NCBI RefSeq assembly: GCF_013128195.2
Contig: NZ_CP053452.2
Span: forward strand, 6,572,001-6,636,000
Length of the DNA stretch: 64,000 bases
DNA from: Frigoriglobus tundricola
Lineage (GTDB): Bacteria > Planctomycetota > Planctomycetia > Gemmatales > Gemmataceae
Reading direction: 5' to 3'
The translations under genes and the position numbers were made by a program. Below the pieces are notes generated by a model. That model searched no databases and was not told the origin of the DNA. It worked only from the letters and a program-made list of their open reading frames with translations. Below, piece after piece: positions 36,706 to 43,998 of this stretch. Numbering within the stretch: the first letter of the stretch is position 1; each line of letters opens with the position of its first letter.

Positions 36706-37063
36706 CTACTAGGTATTTCGTCCCCAATATATGACCCTTGCACGCTCTCCCGTGTTCGGCCGAACCGGAGAACGAAATTTCCCCTTTCGCGCCCGTGTAA
36801 AGGGGAGCGGACGAGCGATCCGGTCGATTGGACCGGAAAATTCGGACGTGCCAGTCGCACTGAGCGTTTGGGCCGCGACAACTGGGCGAGCACCGTACCC
36901 AAGTGCTGGGGTCTGCCGGACGATGTGGGCAGTAGAGATTACCGACAGACGGTGGGAACCACCAGCCCGGTTATCTGTGCCAGGTGATTGTACCCAAATG
37001 GACACACATTGTGTGAAATTCCGAGACGCTTGGCGCTCCCAAAATCGGAGATACCGCGAGCGT
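36706..37063. other. Gap upstream of the CHAT operon
   Basis: These 358 bp have no supported gene on either strand. The region nearest 36706 (aggtatttcgtccccaatat) is relatively AT-rich and is the likely promoter of the CHAT operon. Nothing else stands out. Confidence 0.4.
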
Positions 37064-37441
37064 TTATCGGTGCTTCTCGCGCTGGAACCGGGCTACGAGT
37101 TCTTCCAGGCGACGTTCCAGTTCGTATAACTCCGCGACCTTCAGCCCCAAATCGATCAGCTTCACGGCCGATTTGTGCCGGACGTTCACGTGCGGTTCGG
37201 TCAACCCGGCCCGCAGAACGGCGGCGGCTTCGCTCATCCCGTCCGCCAATTTGCCAGCGGTACCCGCCGACCATTGCGCTGCGGAGTTCAGACACTCGGT
37301 AGACGAACGTGGGATCTTCGGCGCAGCAGAAAACAGTCCTCTCGGACACGCCAGTTTCGGCCGCCGCGACCTTGTGGGGCTTCCGGCGGCCAAGGCGCAG
37401 GCAATCCGTTCATCGGCGTTGGCGCGGCCGCGGTGGGACAC
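37064..37441 (-). pseudogene. Helix-turn-helix protein remnant with two frameshifts
   Basis: Coding similarity passes through two frames. The start (RGRANADERIACALAAG) and the end (TAGKLADGMSEAAAVLRAGL, SAVKLIDLGLKVAEL, LEELVARFQ) are in one frame. The middle (KVAAAETGVSERTVF, EDPTFVYRVSELRSAMVGG), a typical helix-turn-helix of the synapsis/terminase-small or transposon-HTH kind, is only readable one base out of phase. Two compensating one-base changes (about 37378 and about 37275) explain this. The family is common in Gemmata islands as small regulatory or phage-like HTH proteins. The gene is probably inactive unless there is sequence error. Confidence 0.6.
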
Positions 37442-37454
37442 GCCTGTGAAGCGC

Positions 37455-37682
37455 TCAGTAAGTCGGATATTGTTCCCACGTCTTCATCAATTCGAGCGTG
37501 TCGAGAAGGGCATAGTGTTCGGCCAGTTCGCGCGGTAGCCCGCCGGACAGTTCCCGGATCGTGGCGCGTTCGCGGTACACGGCCAGCCATTGCGCGGGTA
37601 AATCGTCCGGCTTCACGTCCGGCGGGCGCGGGACGGTGGGTCGGTCGTTGTTGAAAATGGCATCCAGGTCGAGCAGTTCCAT
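37455..37682 (-). CDS. Small hypothetical protein
   Basis: This is a 75-residue protein from ATG 37682 with a GGGGGAAACGG Shine-Dalgarno-like stretch. It reads MELLDLDAIFNNDRP... then helices WLAVYRERATIRELSGGLP and HYALLDTLELMKTWEQYP. It ends 13 bases before the HTH remnant, so the pair was probably one transcript. Function unknown. Confidence 0.55.
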   Translation of the reverse strand: MELLDLDAIFNNDRPTVPRPPDVKPDDLPAQWLAVYRERATIRELSGGLPRELAEHYALLDTLELMKTWEQYPTY

Positions 37683-37740
37683 TTCCGTTTCCCCCGTGGA
37701 CGCGTGGACGCAACATAGTATCGCAGTAAATCCTTGCCTA

Positions 37741-37841
37741 TTTGTGTCCGCGGCCCATTTTGGCCGCCGGCGGAGGCACGGACGCAAGCCGCTTGTGTGT
37801 CCGTGCCTCCGCCGGCGGCCAAAATGGGCCGCGGACACAAA
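37741..37841. repeat. 43-bp perfect inverted repeat
   Basis: Arms 37741-37783 and 37799-37841 are exact reverse complements over 43 bases (outer ends tttgtgtccgcggccc and gggccgcggacacaaa) around a 15-base loop. Both flanks diverge immediately. There is no T-tract, so it is unlikely to be a simple terminator. It lies between the small gene and the end of the replication ATPase gene. Possibilities: a REP-like or miniature transposable element, a recombinase or origin site, or an RNA cruciform that blocks readthrough in both directions. Confidence 0.9.
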
Positions 37842-37863
37842 GCGCCAATGAAAGCGAGGCGAT

Positions 37864-39321
37864 TCATGCAGTGTCCACGCGTCCGGCGAACTCCGGGAAC
37901 AGGCTTTTCACGGACGGAAGTAAGTCCTCCCCGGCGTCCGGCGCCTTTCCGGTCCGGCGCCACCGGGTGGGCGAATTTCCCCGCCCCGGCTCCGCGACCT
38001 CAACCGAGGAAGCGTCGTGCAACTCCGACAGCCATCCCGAAGCGGACGACTTGGAGACGCGCAACCTCTTCGCGATCTCCTTTGCGGTGAACAGTTCGCC
38101 GACCGGCAACCGGGGGAGGAAGGCGAGGGCCGACGCGGAAAGCCCTCCGCCCAGGGATTGAGCGAACGGGTTGCCGATGAGCCGGCGCGCGAGTTGGTAG
38201 TCGCGCGCGTCCGCTAGGACCGCCCCGTCGAGGCCCGTTTTCCGCTGCCGGTGGTGCAGCATCGCGGCCGTCTGCACCAGCGTCACGAGTTGCGGGAACG
38301 CGCGCCGCACCTCCACGCGGTCGCACCGGAACGCATCGGCCAACCGGTCGAGCCAGGGAATGCGGACCGAGGCGCTGCGGGGCAACATGCGCTGGAGGGC
38401 GTGGTGAACGCGGAGCACGCGGTCGGTGTCGTCGCGTACGCCCGAGTGCCGTTGCGCCAAAGCGCCGAGGATGCGCCGGGTCTGCTCCGGGGACTCGTCG
38501 GTCTGGAGCATGAGACACCGGTTCGCGTCCTCCTCGAACACGTTCGTCAGCGTCGTCGTCTCGGTGAACGCGATCGGCCCCTCTTGCTCGATGAGTTGCG
38601 TTTCAATGCCGTTGCCGACCTTCACAGGCATCAGTTTCGAGAGCTTCCCGCTGGCCAGCATTTCGCGGAGCGCGCGTGTCGCTTCCGCCCGGTCGTCGTC
38701 CTCCACTCGTGACCGCTCGCCCGCGACGACCCACTTGTTCTTGAGGCTCCCCGGCTTCATGTGGAACAGGGCCTGGGGCGTCATCTGCGTCGCGTGGAGG
38801 ACGCACTCCGGGGGGAACAGGGCCGACACCTTCTCCACCGCATAGCTCTTACCCGATGAGGACGAGCCCCGGATGATTCCCGCCAGCGGGCGCGGTAGAA
38901 GCCGCGAGACGCCGATGAGGTACACGGTCACCGCCAGTTCGCGCTCGCCCGCCACGCCCGCCATTCCAATGTCGTCGGTGATGCGCTTGATCAGGTCGGG
39001 CGCGGCGAGCAGTTCGTTCGCCTCCTCGAGGATGTCCGGCGGCGTGCCCGCGAGCGGGTCGGGTTCGTCTCCCGTCTCTCGGTTGGGCACGTCGGCCGGG
39101 ACGGTCGAGGCGAGCTTGAGCAGTTCGGCGTCAAACGCGTCGCGGTCGAGTCCCTCGAACTTCGAGGTCACCGTGTCCACGAACTTCGTCCGGGCGGCGG
39201 CGCTCGACACGTTGAGCGTGTCCACGTACAGCACCTTCGTGTCCAACTTGACGGTCACCTTGTGCTGCATTTTGCTCACCTGTTCGGCGAGCAGTTCCAC
39301 CTTCGGCTCGGTCGCGTTCAT
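37864..39321 (-). CDS. P-loop ATPase, probable replicative helicase of the element
   Basis: This is a 485-residue protein. Walker A is RGSSSSGKSY (151-160) in an AAA/DNA-primase-associated type fold. A Walker B candidate, KNKWVVAGERSRVEDDD, follows. A short winged-helix C-terminus (GELFTAKEIAKRLRVSKSSA, SGWLSELHD) should bind DNA. ATG 39321 overlaps the stop of the Toprim gene (ATGA), so both are made together, as in primase-helicase modules of satellites and ICEs. No DnaB hexamer signature is obvious. It could also be an origin-remodelling ATPase. Confidence 0.75.
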   Translation of the reverse strand: MNATEPKVELLAEQVSKMQHKVTVKLDTKVLYVDTLNVSSAAARTKFVDTVTSKFEGLDRDAFDAELLKLASTVPADVPNRETGDEPDPLAGTPPDILEEANELLAAPDLIKRITDDIGMAGVAGERELAVTVYLIGVSRLLPRPLAGIIRGSSSSGKSYAVEKVSALFPPECVLHATQMTPQALFHMKPGSLKNKWVVAGERSRVEDDDRAEATRALREMLASGKLSKLMPVKVGNGIETQLIEQEGPIAFTETTTLTNVFEEDANRCLMLQTDESPEQTRRILGALAQRHSGVRDDTDRVLRVHHALQRMLPRSASVRIPWLDRLADAFRCDRVEVRRAFPQLVTLVQTAAMLHHRQRKTGLDGAVLADARDYQLARRLIGNPFAQSLGGGLSASALAFLPRLPVGELFTAKEIAKRLRVSKSSASGWLSELHDASSVEVAEPGRGNSPTRWRRTGKAPDAGEDLLPSVKSLFPEFAGRVDTA

Positions 39322-40184
39322 TTCGTCCCTTTCGACGTGAGCGTCAGGTTGAGCCGCCGTGGTTTAGCAGCGTGAATGAGGCGTTCGAGGTCGGACCGGG
39401 CCGCGCCCGTCGATACCCACGCGCGCAAATCCTTCACCCCGGCCGGCGGGGTAATCAAGCGCAGGTCGCGGGCGTGGAGTGCCAGTGCTGCCGCCAGGGC
39501 TTCGGCACCGCGGACTCCGGGTTCGTCGGTGTCCGCGACGATCACCACGAGGGCCGGCTTGCGAAGCCGCACCAGGGCGACGACGTGAGCCGCCCCGCCG
39601 GTACAGGACGGCCGACCGACGGCGTTCGGGAACCCGATGGAGTGCGCCGCCAGCGCGTCGGTGGCGCCTTCGCAGACGAGCAGCACCTCGTCGTCAATGA
39701 ACTGGTCGGGCAAGAACAGCGATTCTTTTCCTCCGCGCACTGAGAACTTCTTCCCGACCGGCGGGCGCAGCCGGATGCCGGTGACCTTTGAGGTCGTCGG
39801 GTCCGTCATCGGGAACGACCACGCGGGGTAGCTCGCGGCCCAGCCCACGCGGTAGGCGGTCAGGCTCGCCATCCCGACACCGAGTTCCGCCGCGAACGCG
39901 GTGAGTCGGTCAGTGGTGACGGCTTCCGTGTAGTCGGTGGCGAGTGTCGTCAGGTCGGGCGTTGCGGAGCGGGTTGTCAACACCACCCGGCGCGGTTCGC
40001 GCGGCCGCGGGGCGTCGGCGAGCCGATGCAGGAACCCCGCGTCGCCGCACCGTTTCGCCGATTCGGTGCGCGGGCAGATGCACGCGGTTCGGTCCTCCGC
40101 AACGAGGCACCAGTCCAACTTGCCGCAGACGGGGCAAGGACGGTCGCGACCGACGCGGAGCCATTTCGTTTCGGTGTGGAGCAC
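39318..40184 (-). CDS. Toprim-domain primase with zinc finger
   Basis: This is a 288-residue protein. GTG 40184 overlaps or abuts the end of the DUF1580 gene and has a GGGGG box. An N-terminal zinc ribbon shows CPVC (17-20) and CIC (35-37). The Toprim fold follows: LLVCEGATDALAAHS (the catalytic glutamate) and LVVIVADTDEPGVRG (the DxD pair). This is the arrangement of phage and satellite DnaG-like primases without the RNA-polymerase basic domain. Together with the ATPase downstream it forms a minimal replication module of the element. Confidence 0.85.
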   Translation of the reverse strand: MLHTETKWLRVGRDRPCPVCGKLDWCLVAEDRTACICPRTESAKRCGDAGFLHRLADAPRPREPRRVVLTTRSATPDLTTLATDYTEAVTTDRLTAFAAELGVGMASLTAYRVGWAASYPAWSFPMTDPTTSKVTGIRLRPPVGKKFSVRGGKESLFLPDQFIDDEVLLVCEGATDALAAHSIGFPNAVGRPSCTGGAAHVVALVRLRKPALVVIVADTDEPGVRGAEALAAALALHARDLRLITPPAGVKDLRAWVSTGAARSDLERLIHAAKPRRLNLTLTSKGTK

Positions 40185-40186
40185 AG

Positions 40187-40507
40187 CTACGCCCCCATCG
40201 CGTTGAGCTTGCGGACGGCTTCGTCCGCGGCCTTGCGGCGGGCGGCGGGTGAACGCGGCGGCACGTCGGCGGCAGGAGGGCCGTTCAACGCGGCCAAGAA
40301 GTCCGCGAGGGCCTGCTCGGTCACGTACAGCGTTCCGCCCAGTCTGATGGCGACGAGTTTGACGCGGGCGCCGTCTGCGCCGGTCGCGCCCTTGTGAACC
40401 CACCGCGCGACCGTGGACGGGTTGGCGTGCGTGCCGTTGCGGCCGGGGAGCCGGCGCGCGGCGGCGGACAGAGACATGGCGGCGGGGTCAATGGCGGGAT
40501 TAGCCAC
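40187..40507 (-). CDS. DUF1580 helix-turn-helix protein, excisionase-like
   Basis: This 106-residue protein starts at ATG 40507, inside the end of the preceding small gene. It matches planctomycete DUF1580: SLSAAARRLPGRNGTHANPS, TVARWVHKGATG, then VKLVAIRLGGTLYVTEQALA, a winged HTH that reads DNA like MerR/Xis proteins. The C-terminus is Ala/Arg-rich. In Gemmata-type genomes these lie beside replication or integration genes of islands and are thought to regulate or assist excision. Nearly overlapping genes imply an operon. Confidence 0.78.
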   Translation of the reverse strand: MANPAIDPAAMSLSAAARRLPGRNGTHANPSTVARWVHKGATGADGARVKLVAIRLGGTLYVTEQALADFLAALNGPPAADVPPRSPAARRKAADEAVRKLNAMGA

Positions 40508-40697
40508 GGGGTCCCTCCTGCCGGGCGGGCGGCGTGGTCAGGTGGGCGGCCGTGGTGATGGGGTGCGGCCGAACGGATTCGGCGGCGCGGATCAGGCGGC
40601 GCAGCAGATCGACCTCGCGGAGCGCGACGGCGAGCCGTTCGCGCAACGCGGGGGTGGGTGGCAGCAGGGCGGCAGAGGGTGGGGTCAGATTGGACAT
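40500..40697 (-). CDS. Small helical protein heading the replication operon
   Basis: This is a 65-residue protein. GGAGGT four bases before ATG 40697 gives a clear start. An amphipathic helix dominates (PALRERLAVALREVDLLRRL). Its end overlaps the DUF1580 start by eight bases. Short proteins with the same LRERLAVALRE helix accompany DUF1580 genes in related islands. Exact role unknown. Confidence 0.6.
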   Translation of the reverse strand: MSNLTPPSAALLPPTPALRERLAVALREVDLLRRLIRAAESVRPHPITTAAHLTTPPARQEGPRG

Positions 40698-40779
40698 CGG
40701 CACCTCCGGGTTTGGTGGTGCCGTGATTGAAACAAAGAGCGTGTCAGAGGAACGTAGCTTGCGCCGATCTCACAACATC

Positions 40780-42540
40780 TCACACACGTGCGAGATGTAC
40801 CAAACCTTGAACCGACCGAATTTCGAGGGGGCAATTCTCCCTCTGGAACACGCCGCGCGTGTCGGAGCAGAGTTGCCGGAACGTCGCGTCGTCTTTGTCG
40901 TGTTCGTCACCGTACACCTCGACCATCACGTCTTCGATCGGTCGGGGCGGGGTGAACTGGTTTAATTCACGGTCCCACAGCGCGAGCACAAGTCGATATC
41001 GCAGAACGGCGCGCCCGAACCGGACCGGCACGCCACCGTAGCTGAACCCGTCGGCTTCAAACGGCCCATCAGGTTCGTGGTTTGTCGCGGGCGCGCCATC
41101 TTGGTCTCTCCCGGTCGCGGCCGGTATGTCCAAAAGCGGATTGCCGGTTTTGGGAGGCTGCGAGAGTGAATTGGAGACTCGAAAGGGGGCCAGAGCGGCG
41201 CCGCAGACGTTGCGCAGGTTCCTGAAGTGTGCTTCGGTCTCGCCGTCCGTCATTCCACCGGACGGAAACGGGTATTCGTGCGTGATGTCCAGTCGGGCGA
41301 GCAGGCGGTGAGCGTTGCGAACCTCCGCCCCGTTGTTCCGCTCGTCGCGCGAGCGGCCGAAGAGGTGTAGGAATTCGAGGTGACGGTCGGCCCACATGAT
41401 AAAATCGGCGGCCGTGGCAACGTCCTGGTCCGGGGGCGGCCCTTCCCAGTTCGGGGGCACGGGGACCGGCGGGCGAACGTCGAGTACCTCGAAGCGCAGG
41501 TGGTTCTTGAGGTGAGCGGCAGCGGCGGCGCCCCCCACGAACGCCGCGTCCCGCATCTCCGTATCCAGGAGGGCAACCGTCGCACGGTCACCCGCGACGG
41601 CGCGCCGGAGCAACTCGACCGCGATCAGGCGCGGCGCGCCTTCGCCCGCGTCCAGAGCTTGCACGCGAGCGGCGAGCCCGGCGGTCCGGATGTGCTGCCC
41701 GAGGTTCATCAGCAGGCCGACATAATACGCCCGTGCCTCCTCACGGGTCGCCTCGATCCCGTCGCGGTCGGCTTCCCGGCCGGTGAAGAACGCGACCCGT
41801 TCCCACGCCGCGATGACGTCGCGCAAGGACCGGAACGATTCGTCGCCCGTCCGCATCTCGTTCGTGAGCCGAACTCTCTCCGCTCGCCAGTGTTCGAGCT
41901 GCTGGAGGACGGCCGGCGCGAATTCCGGGAGCGCGGCACTGGGGTCGGGTGGCAGTTCCGGGGACATGGCCGTTTCTCGGACCCAGTTCAAAAGGACATT
42001 CTGGGGAACGGGTTGTTCCCCAGCGCCCGTCAACGAACGGGTGGCAAGGCCGTTGCGTTGCACGATTTCATCGGGAACACTCTGCCCGATTCGGGCGAGC
42101 GCGGCGAACAGTCGCTGCCGGACGGTGTGGTACTGTGCGAGAAGATCGCCTTCCTCATTGAACGGCCGCCAGAATTCGGACTCCACCACCTGCGGCGCGG
42201 TGTGCGGGACCAACTTCCAGCCGATTGCCGTCATCCACTGTTGTGCTTCGCCGACGACGGCCTCGTCCTGTGATCCTCCACGCGCCAGTTCCGCCACCGC
42301 CCGGCACGCGATCCGCGCCGCGGTGTGTTGCGGCGCGACGTCTTCTCGAGGGAAGACGGCGTGTGTGACGGCGAAATAGTTGTTCAACAGCCGCTGCCGC
42401 TCGGCCCGGTGACACGCGTCGTGGTAGTGGGGCAGCTTGAACGACAACTGCCGGAGTTGGTTGAACGCGATGGCGAGCACGTCGAGGAGTTGAATCAGAC
42501 CGTGAACCGCGTTGCGGCTCGGTTCCCAATTCGCGGACAT
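40780..42540 (-). CDS. Large conserved hypothetical protein of the element
   Basis: This is a 586-residue soluble protein, start MSANWEPSRN. It is mostly helical, with long Ala/Arg/Glu-rich helices in the first 330 residues. The central region includes HLKNHLRFEVLDVRPPVPVP and DFIMWADRHLEFLHLFG. The C-terminal third is alpha/beta (YRLVLALWDRELNQF). No catalytic or nucleotide motif and no membrane segment were recognised. It lies between the replication operon and the DUF6788 pair. Function unknown. Confidence 0.7.
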   Translation of the reverse strand: MSANWEPSRNAVHGLIQLLDVLAIAFNQLRQLSFKLPHYHDACHRAERQRLLNNYFAVTHAVFPREDVAPQHTAARIACRAVAELARGGSQDEAVVGEAQQWMTAIGWKLVPHTAPQVVESEFWRPFNEEGDLLAQYHTVRQRLFAALARIGQSVPDEIVQRNGLATRSLTGAGEQPVPQNVLLNWVRETAMSPELPPDPSAALPEFAPAVLQQLEHWRAERVRLTNEMRTGDESFRSLRDVIAAWERVAFFTGREADRDGIEATREEARAYYVGLLMNLGQHIRTAGLAARVQALDAGEGAPRLIAVELLRRAVAGDRATVALLDTEMRDAAFVGGAAAAAHLKNHLRFEVLDVRPPVPVPPNWEGPPPDQDVATAADFIMWADRHLEFLHLFGRSRDERNNGAEVRNAHRLLARLDITHEYPFPSGGMTDGETEAHFRNLRNVCGAALAPFRVSNSLSQPPKTGNPLLDIPAATGRDQDGAPATNHEPDGPFEADGFSYGGVPVRFGRAVLRYRLVLALWDRELNQFTPPRPIEDVMVEVYGDEHDKDDATFRQLCSDTRGVFQRENCPLEIRSVQGLVHLARV

Positions 42541-42564
42541 GGTTTGTACTCACGGGAATCGGGC

Positions 42565-42613
42565 CGGCAGACTGGTGCGAGAGTTAAGTACGTGCGCCCG
42601 CACCGGTCTGCCG
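42565..42613. repeat. Imperfect 15-bp inverted repeat upstream of the 586-residue gene
   Basis: Arms cggcagactggtgcg (42565-42579) and cgcaccggtctgccg (42599-42613) pair with one mismatch (a G-T wobble) across 19 bases. Position just ahead of the 42540 start suggests an operator, or a hairpin between the upstream pair of genes and this one. Confidence 0.45.
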
Positions 42614-42748
42614 CGTCGAACCGCCCGCGGATCAAAATGGGCGGCTACCCGACCGAAATACCGTGACGAATAGTGTACGGTTGTGCAATATCAGTTGCCG
42701 GACGTGACGACCGCAGCCGTACCGGCCGCGACGTGGGCGGGTATTACG

Positions 42749-43489
42749 CTACCCCTCTGTAGGTACGGTGTTCAAGTTCACCTGCTGTTGAGCCACGTTC
42801 ATCTGTCCGCCGTTCTGGACAATGACGGGTTTGCTGTGCCGGCGCATGTCGCACAAGGCCCGAAGAGTTCGCAGAAACATCTTGTTGAACCGGTCCATCA
42901 TGGCCGCAGCTTGCTCGGTCGCGTCGGCGTCGCTCTGGCGCGGGGGCTGCCATCGTCCCTCGTCTTTGATCCGCCGGTCATTGGTGCAGCTCTCCAGACT
43001 GGTGTACGTGGTCAGGCGGTGCAACCAGACCAGGTAGCCCGCCTGCGCCTGTGCCATCGTGTCCAGGAGTTGCCGCTCGATACCGTTTCGCGGCTGCCAT
43101 TCGGCCGACAGCTCCTCCCGCAATGCCAGGAACCGTGCCCGCTGCCAGGCGCCCGCGTTGAACGTCTCGACCGCTTCGGCGGCTCGGTGGCCGGTTCGGA
43201 GTTCGTCCAGGGCGGCTTTTTTGACCTCCTCCCAGCGGGCGGCGGCGCGGTCGGGGTCGGTACGGGCAATCTGGTGCAGGTCGAAAAAACTGACCTGATC
43301 GGGTGGCCCATCCAGCGTCCGTTGGCCACCGTCCAGCGGCGGGGCGGTGGCGCGTTGAAGGGCTTCCTCCCGCGACAGGGAAAAGTGCTGTTCGTACGCC
43401 TGCACCATCTGACCGAACGATTCGGCCAGCTTCCCGGCCAGCACGCCGGCTTCGTTTGGGGCTGGGGGCGCGGTTGCGATTTCGATCAT
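42749..43489 (-). CDS. Island-associated hypothetical protein with Asn/Gln-rich tail
   Basis: This is a 246-residue protein from ATG 43489, four bases into the end of the DUF6788-like gene (ATGA overlap, GAGGTG box). It is helical throughout (GKLAESFGQMVQAYEQHF, ELSAEWQPRNGIERQLLDTM). The C-terminus ends HSKPVIVQNGGQMNVAQQQV, a tail I associate with planctomycete proteins paired with DUF6788 genes. Possibly a small-terminase or DNA-packaging-like protein, but this is a guess. Confidence 0.65.
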   Translation of the reverse strand: MIEIATAPPAPNEAGVLAGKLAESFGQMVQAYEQHFSLSREEALQRATAPPLDGGQRTLDGPPDQVSFFDLHQIARTDPDRAAARWEEVKKAALDELRTGHRAAEAVETFNAGAWQRARFLALREELSAEWQPRNGIERQLLDTMAQAQAGYLVWLHRLTTYTSLESCTNDRRIKDEGRWQPPRQSDADATEQAAAMMDRFNKMFLRTLRALCDMRRHSKPVIVQNGGQMNVAQQQVNLNTVPTEG

Positions 43490-43863
43490 GACGTCACCTC
43501 CCGAACAACGGTCACCAGTTGCCGCCACTGTTTCCACGCTTCTGAAAGCTCTCGTTGTTCCCGCTGGCGAGTCGCGCAGGCGGCCCGGACCGCGGCCAGG
43601 TCGCCGCGTCGGACGTAACACTTGCGGAGCCGCCCGCCCTCCCGCCAGAAGCGATAGTAGGCGAGGTGACCTTGCCCGCGAGTACATCGGCAGCCCGGCT
43701 TACCGCAGCGCACCCGCTGGGCACAGACGACACCGGGTAGCGTCTTGGGTAACGGTTTCGGGACTTTGTTCGTGCTAAGGCTCACGGCCGTGTTTACTCG
43801 GTCTGGCGTGAGGGGGTCGGCCGCGAGCCGCTTGTCGTGGCTACGGCTACCGTTGTGTGCCAC
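43486..43863 (-). CDS. DUF6788-like cysteine-rich protein
   Basis: This is a 125-residue protein. The core reads CAQRVRCGKPGCRCTRGQGH, followed by LAYYRFWREGGRLRKCYVRR. The C-x(4)-C-x(3)-C-x-C cluster looks like a small zinc site, and the rest of the DUF6788 pattern fits. A basic helical C-terminus follows. Operon with the 42749-43489 gene. These pairs recur in mobile regions of Gemmata-type genomes. Role unknown, nucleic-acid binding likely. Confidence 0.75.
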   Translation of the reverse strand: MAHNGSRSHDKRLAADPLTPDRVNTAVSLSTNKVPKPLPKTLPGVVCAQRVRCGKPGCRCTRGQGHLAYYRFWREGGRLRKCYVRRGDLAAVRAACATRQREQRELSEAWKQWRQLVTVVREVTS

Positions 43864-43998
43864 GTTCTGCCACCTCGTGCGTTCGGGTCATTGTTTCACT
43901 GTGGTTCCCGGAGCGGAAGGGGAACATCTGTCCCTCATTGCATTTCAGCACCCGCCGGCGCAGACTATCCATTTTCTCACCCGGCGAGCAGACGGCGC

